A stretch of DNA of 15,684 nucleotides from Flavobacterium sp. (GTDB lineage Bacteria > Bacteroidota > Bacteroidia > Flavobacteriales > Flavobacteriaceae), in contig JASLDM010000121.1 of NCBI GenBank assembly GCA_030151565.1, positions 1 to 15,684 on the forward strand. Direction: 5' to 3'. The translations under genes and the position numbers were made by a program. The notes beneath the pieces are model-generated. The model was given only the letters and a program-made list of their open reading frames with translations, ran no database searches and was not told the origin of the DNA. Shown one piece after another: positions 13,779-15,684 of this stretch. Within the stretch, counting starts at the first letter, position 1. Each line of letters opens with the position of its first letter.

Positions 13779-15227
13779 ATGGATTTTCCTTTATTTCATT
13801 TAGATTGGTTGAATGATCGTTTCCTCATTGCGATGATAGCGATTATTCACGTATTTATAAACCACGGTTTGGCCGTAGGTTTTATTCCTTACATTACTTT
13901 ATTAGAACAACAAGGTGTTGTGAGAAGTGGACGGCACGAGATCACAGATTTAGCTTGGGACGCTACGGTTCACCGCATGATGATGGTGGGGTTTGTAGTT
14001 ACCACAACGCTTGGGGCAATGACCGGAGTTGGTATTTGGTTTTCAGCGGCCTTGATAAGTCCAAACTCAATCGGTAGTTTAATCCGAGTATTTTATTGGG
14101 GTTGGTTTACGGAGTGGATCGTTTTTGTCCTGGAAGTTGTATTTATTATGATTTATTTCCTTACGTGGAAAAACTCCAATAAATCACTAAAAGCAAAACA
14201 ACGACACATCCGTTTTGGTTGGTTCTTATCAGGATTCTCTTGGTTGACCATGGCAATTATTGTGGCCATCCTTGGATTTATGATGGATCCAGGAAACTGG
14301 TTGTCCGATCCTTCTTTTTTTAATGCGTTAACAAATCCTATTTATTTACCGCAACTTTTATTTAGAACACCAACTGCTATGGTTATTGGCGGTGCTTTTG
14401 GACTATTGCTTATTATGCTATTTACTAAAAAAGATAGTTTAGTACGCAGACCTGCTCTAAAAACTACTGCTATCTGGATTTTGGTATGGTTACCTTTCTC
14501 GATTTTTGCATCCATTTATTACTACAATGTAATTCCTGAAGCGATGACTGCTAATATGAGTACTGCTGTTGGTACAATGGATTTTGCACAGTACTACAAT
14601 TTACTGAAATACATTATTCTTATTGCTACGAGCTCTCTTGCGTTGTTGGCTATATTTATTTTATGGAAACCAAAACGCGTAAACTTTGTTATGGTGCTCA
14701 TTCCGTTTATCCTATCCTTAGGTTTCTTGGGAATTTTTGAGCGCGTGAGAGAGTTTATCCGTAAACCTTATGTGATTGGAGATTATATGTACTCTAATTT
14801 GATTAGGGAAGAAGACTATCCGCTATTGCAAAAAGAGGGGATTTTAAAGCACAGTACGTATTCTGCTATTACAGAGATTACAGATAGAAACAGATTAGAG
14901 GCTGGTAAAGATGTATTTATCATTGCGTGTTCGAGATGTCACACAAGTCAAGGGATAAACTCAATCGTTTACGTATTCGAGAAAATGTATGGTTTTGACA
15001 AACCGTTAGACATCAATTCGATGAAAGCTTATATTCCGAATATGCACAACGGTAGAACGTATATGCCTCCTTACCCTGGAAATGCAGAGGAATTAGACGC
15101 TTTAGCACATTACATTTTTTACTTACAACTAAGTGGTACTTCTGTACAAGGGGCACAAAGCGCTGGAGTTGAATTAAACCCAGAGCACTCAGTTGAACAT
15201 TTTATTGAATTAAAAACACAAGAATAA
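13779..15227 (+). CDS. Cytochrome bd-like oxidase subunit I fused to a cytochrome c domain
   Basis: This 482-residue inner-membrane protein has about eight transmembrane helices (14-39, 67-92, 102-130, 146-169, 198-215, 227-249, 273-296, 301-323) related to CydA, then a C-terminal cytochrome c domain (about 370-455) with heme site CSRCH (384-388) and a likely axial Met in YMPPYPG (M429). CydA signs are H24 (position of the b595 ligand His19), E119 in VLEVVF, and REFIRKPYVIG (324-334), which aligns with the EVGRQPWAIG stretch including Glu445. The quinol loop between helices 6 and 7 is reduced to about 25 residues. The positions of heme b558 ligands His186 and Met393 read as R196 and Ile. The enzyme therefore probably reduces O2 with electrons arriving through heme c. 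The second subunit gene starts 1 base after the stop. Confidence 0.85.
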   Translation: MDFPLFHLDWLNDRFLIAMIAIIHVFINHGLAVGFIPYITLLEQQGVVRSGRHEITDLAWDATVHRMMMVGFVVTTTLGAMTGVGIWFSAALISPNSIGSLIRVFYWGWFTEWIVFVLEVVFIMIYFLTWKNSNKSLKAKQRHIRFGWFLSGFSWLTMAIIVAILGFMMDPGNWLSDPSFFNALTNPIYLPQLLFRTPTAMVIGGAFGLLLIMLFTKKDSLVRRPALKTTAIWILVWLPFSIFASIYYYNVIPEAMTANMSTAVGTMDFAQYYNLLKYIILIATSSLALLAIFILWKPKRVNFVMVLIPFILSLGFLGIFERVREFIRKPYVIGDYMYSNLIREEDYPLLQKEGILKHSTYSAITEITDRNRLEAGKDVFIIACSRCHTSQGINSIVYVFEKMYGFDKPLDINSMKAYIPNMHNGRTYMPPYPGNAEELDALAHYIFYLQLSGTSVQGAQSAGVELNPEHSVEHFIELKTQE

Positions 15228-15228
15228 T

Positions 15229-15684
15229 ATGAATACTCCATTACCAAAAGATATCCCTTTAGACTTACCACTACCAGAATGGTTACTTGTCATTTTATTA
15301 GTAGTTTCTTTCTTAGCTCACATTGTATTTGTCAATTTGATGGTAGGTGGTTCTATAGCTACGTTATGGGCCGAAATAAAAGGACTTAAAAACAAAGAAT
15401 ACGATACGTTAGCAAAGGAAATTGCTGCTACAATTACGGTAAATAAAAGTATGGCTGTTGTACTGGGGGTGGCGCCTCTTTTAAGTATTAACGCTTTATA
15501 TACCATCTACTTTTATACCGCTAACTCCCTAACAGGAATTATGTGGATACTAATTATTCCGTTAGTAGTAATCGCTTTCTTATTGACTTATTTGCATAAA
15601 TATGCGTGGGACGCTATGAAAAACATGAAGTATTTACACATTGCTATTATGGCATTGGCGGTACTTATCTTCCTTTTCATTCCA
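15229..15684 (+). CDS. Second membrane subunit of the bd-like oxidase (N-terminal 152 residues, cut by window edge)
   Basis: An ATG one base after the preceding stop opens a frame that runs to the window end without a stop. After a proline-rich start (PLPKDIPLDLPLPEW) there are at least four hydrophobic segments (about 18-46, 74-97, 103-120, 135-152). The first contains H31 in FLAHIVFVNLMVGGSI, which resembles the first helix of the upstream subunit and of CydA around its heme ligand. The tight spacing and membrane character show that it is the partner subunit of the same respiratory complex. It is not a recognisable CydB from what is visible. Whether it too ends in a cytochrome c domain cannot be seen. 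Confidence 0.75.
   Translation, partial: MNTPLPKDIPLDLPLPEWLLVILLVVSFLAHIVFVNLMVGGSIATLWAEIKGLKNKEYDTLAKEIAATITVNKSMAVVLGVAPLLSINALYTIYFYTANSLTGIMWILIIPLVVIAFLLTYLHKYAWDAMKNMKYLHIAIMALAVLIFLFIP

Noticed and set aside
15318..15506. 62-codon minus-strand frame
   Set aside because: It is antisense to the second oxidase subunit, whose frame is open to the window end and rich in membrane helices.

Overview
The window is AT-rich DNA that looks like a chromosomal segment from a member of the Bacteroidota, most likely family Flavobacteriaceae (Flavobacterium/Myroides-like; the genus cannot be fixed from the sequence). Supporting signs are several promoters of the Bacteroidota type (TAnnTTTG at -7), an absence of strong Shine-Dalgarno sequences, a TonB receptor with an N-terminal carboxypeptidase-D-like domain paired with a surface-type lipoprotein, and the lipid A gene lpxK. 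I see no rRNA, tRNA, insertion sequence, CRISPR array or prophage.

Layout. (1) 1-255, minus: 5' part of an exported erythromycin-esterase-like protein, cut by the window edge. (2) 639-2414, plus: a membrane-anchored MutS-family ATPase, ended by a clear terminator. (3) 2463-2982: a gene-poor convergent spacer with three short-period tandem arrays (11, 11 and 10 bases) and a 16-bp perfect hairpin. (4) 4792-2983, minus: lpxK overlapping a purine nucleoside phosphorylase gene by 29 bases. (5) 4867-6743, plus: a Nif3-like protein and a coiled-coil protein whose zinc ribbon has lost all four cysteines, then a terminator. (6) 6798-7616: an alpha/beta hydrolase. (7) 7676-8557: an RluF-like pseudouridine synthase whose stop codon lies in the loop of its own terminator. 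(8) 8796-12490: a TonB-dependent receptor and a DUF4374-type lipoprotein, resembling the XusA/XusB siderophore pair, with possible operator sites flanking the promoter. (9) 12769-13662: an AraC-family regulator. (10) 13779 to the window end: an atypical cytochrome bd-like oxidase operon. Its first subunit carries a C-terminal cytochrome c domain, and a second membrane subunit is cut by the window edge.

The two regions most worth attention are the accessory iron-uptake-like pair (8.8-12.5 kb) and the bd-like oxidase (13.8-15.7 kb). In the oxidase the quinol-binding loop and both heme b558 ligands appear to be missing while a c-type heme has been added, so it probably takes electrons from cytochrome c-level donors rather than quinol. 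Its promoter lies inside a perfect 9-bp inverted repeat. The AraC regulator lies between these two systems and could act on either. The remaining genes are mostly housekeeping or conserved accessory functions.
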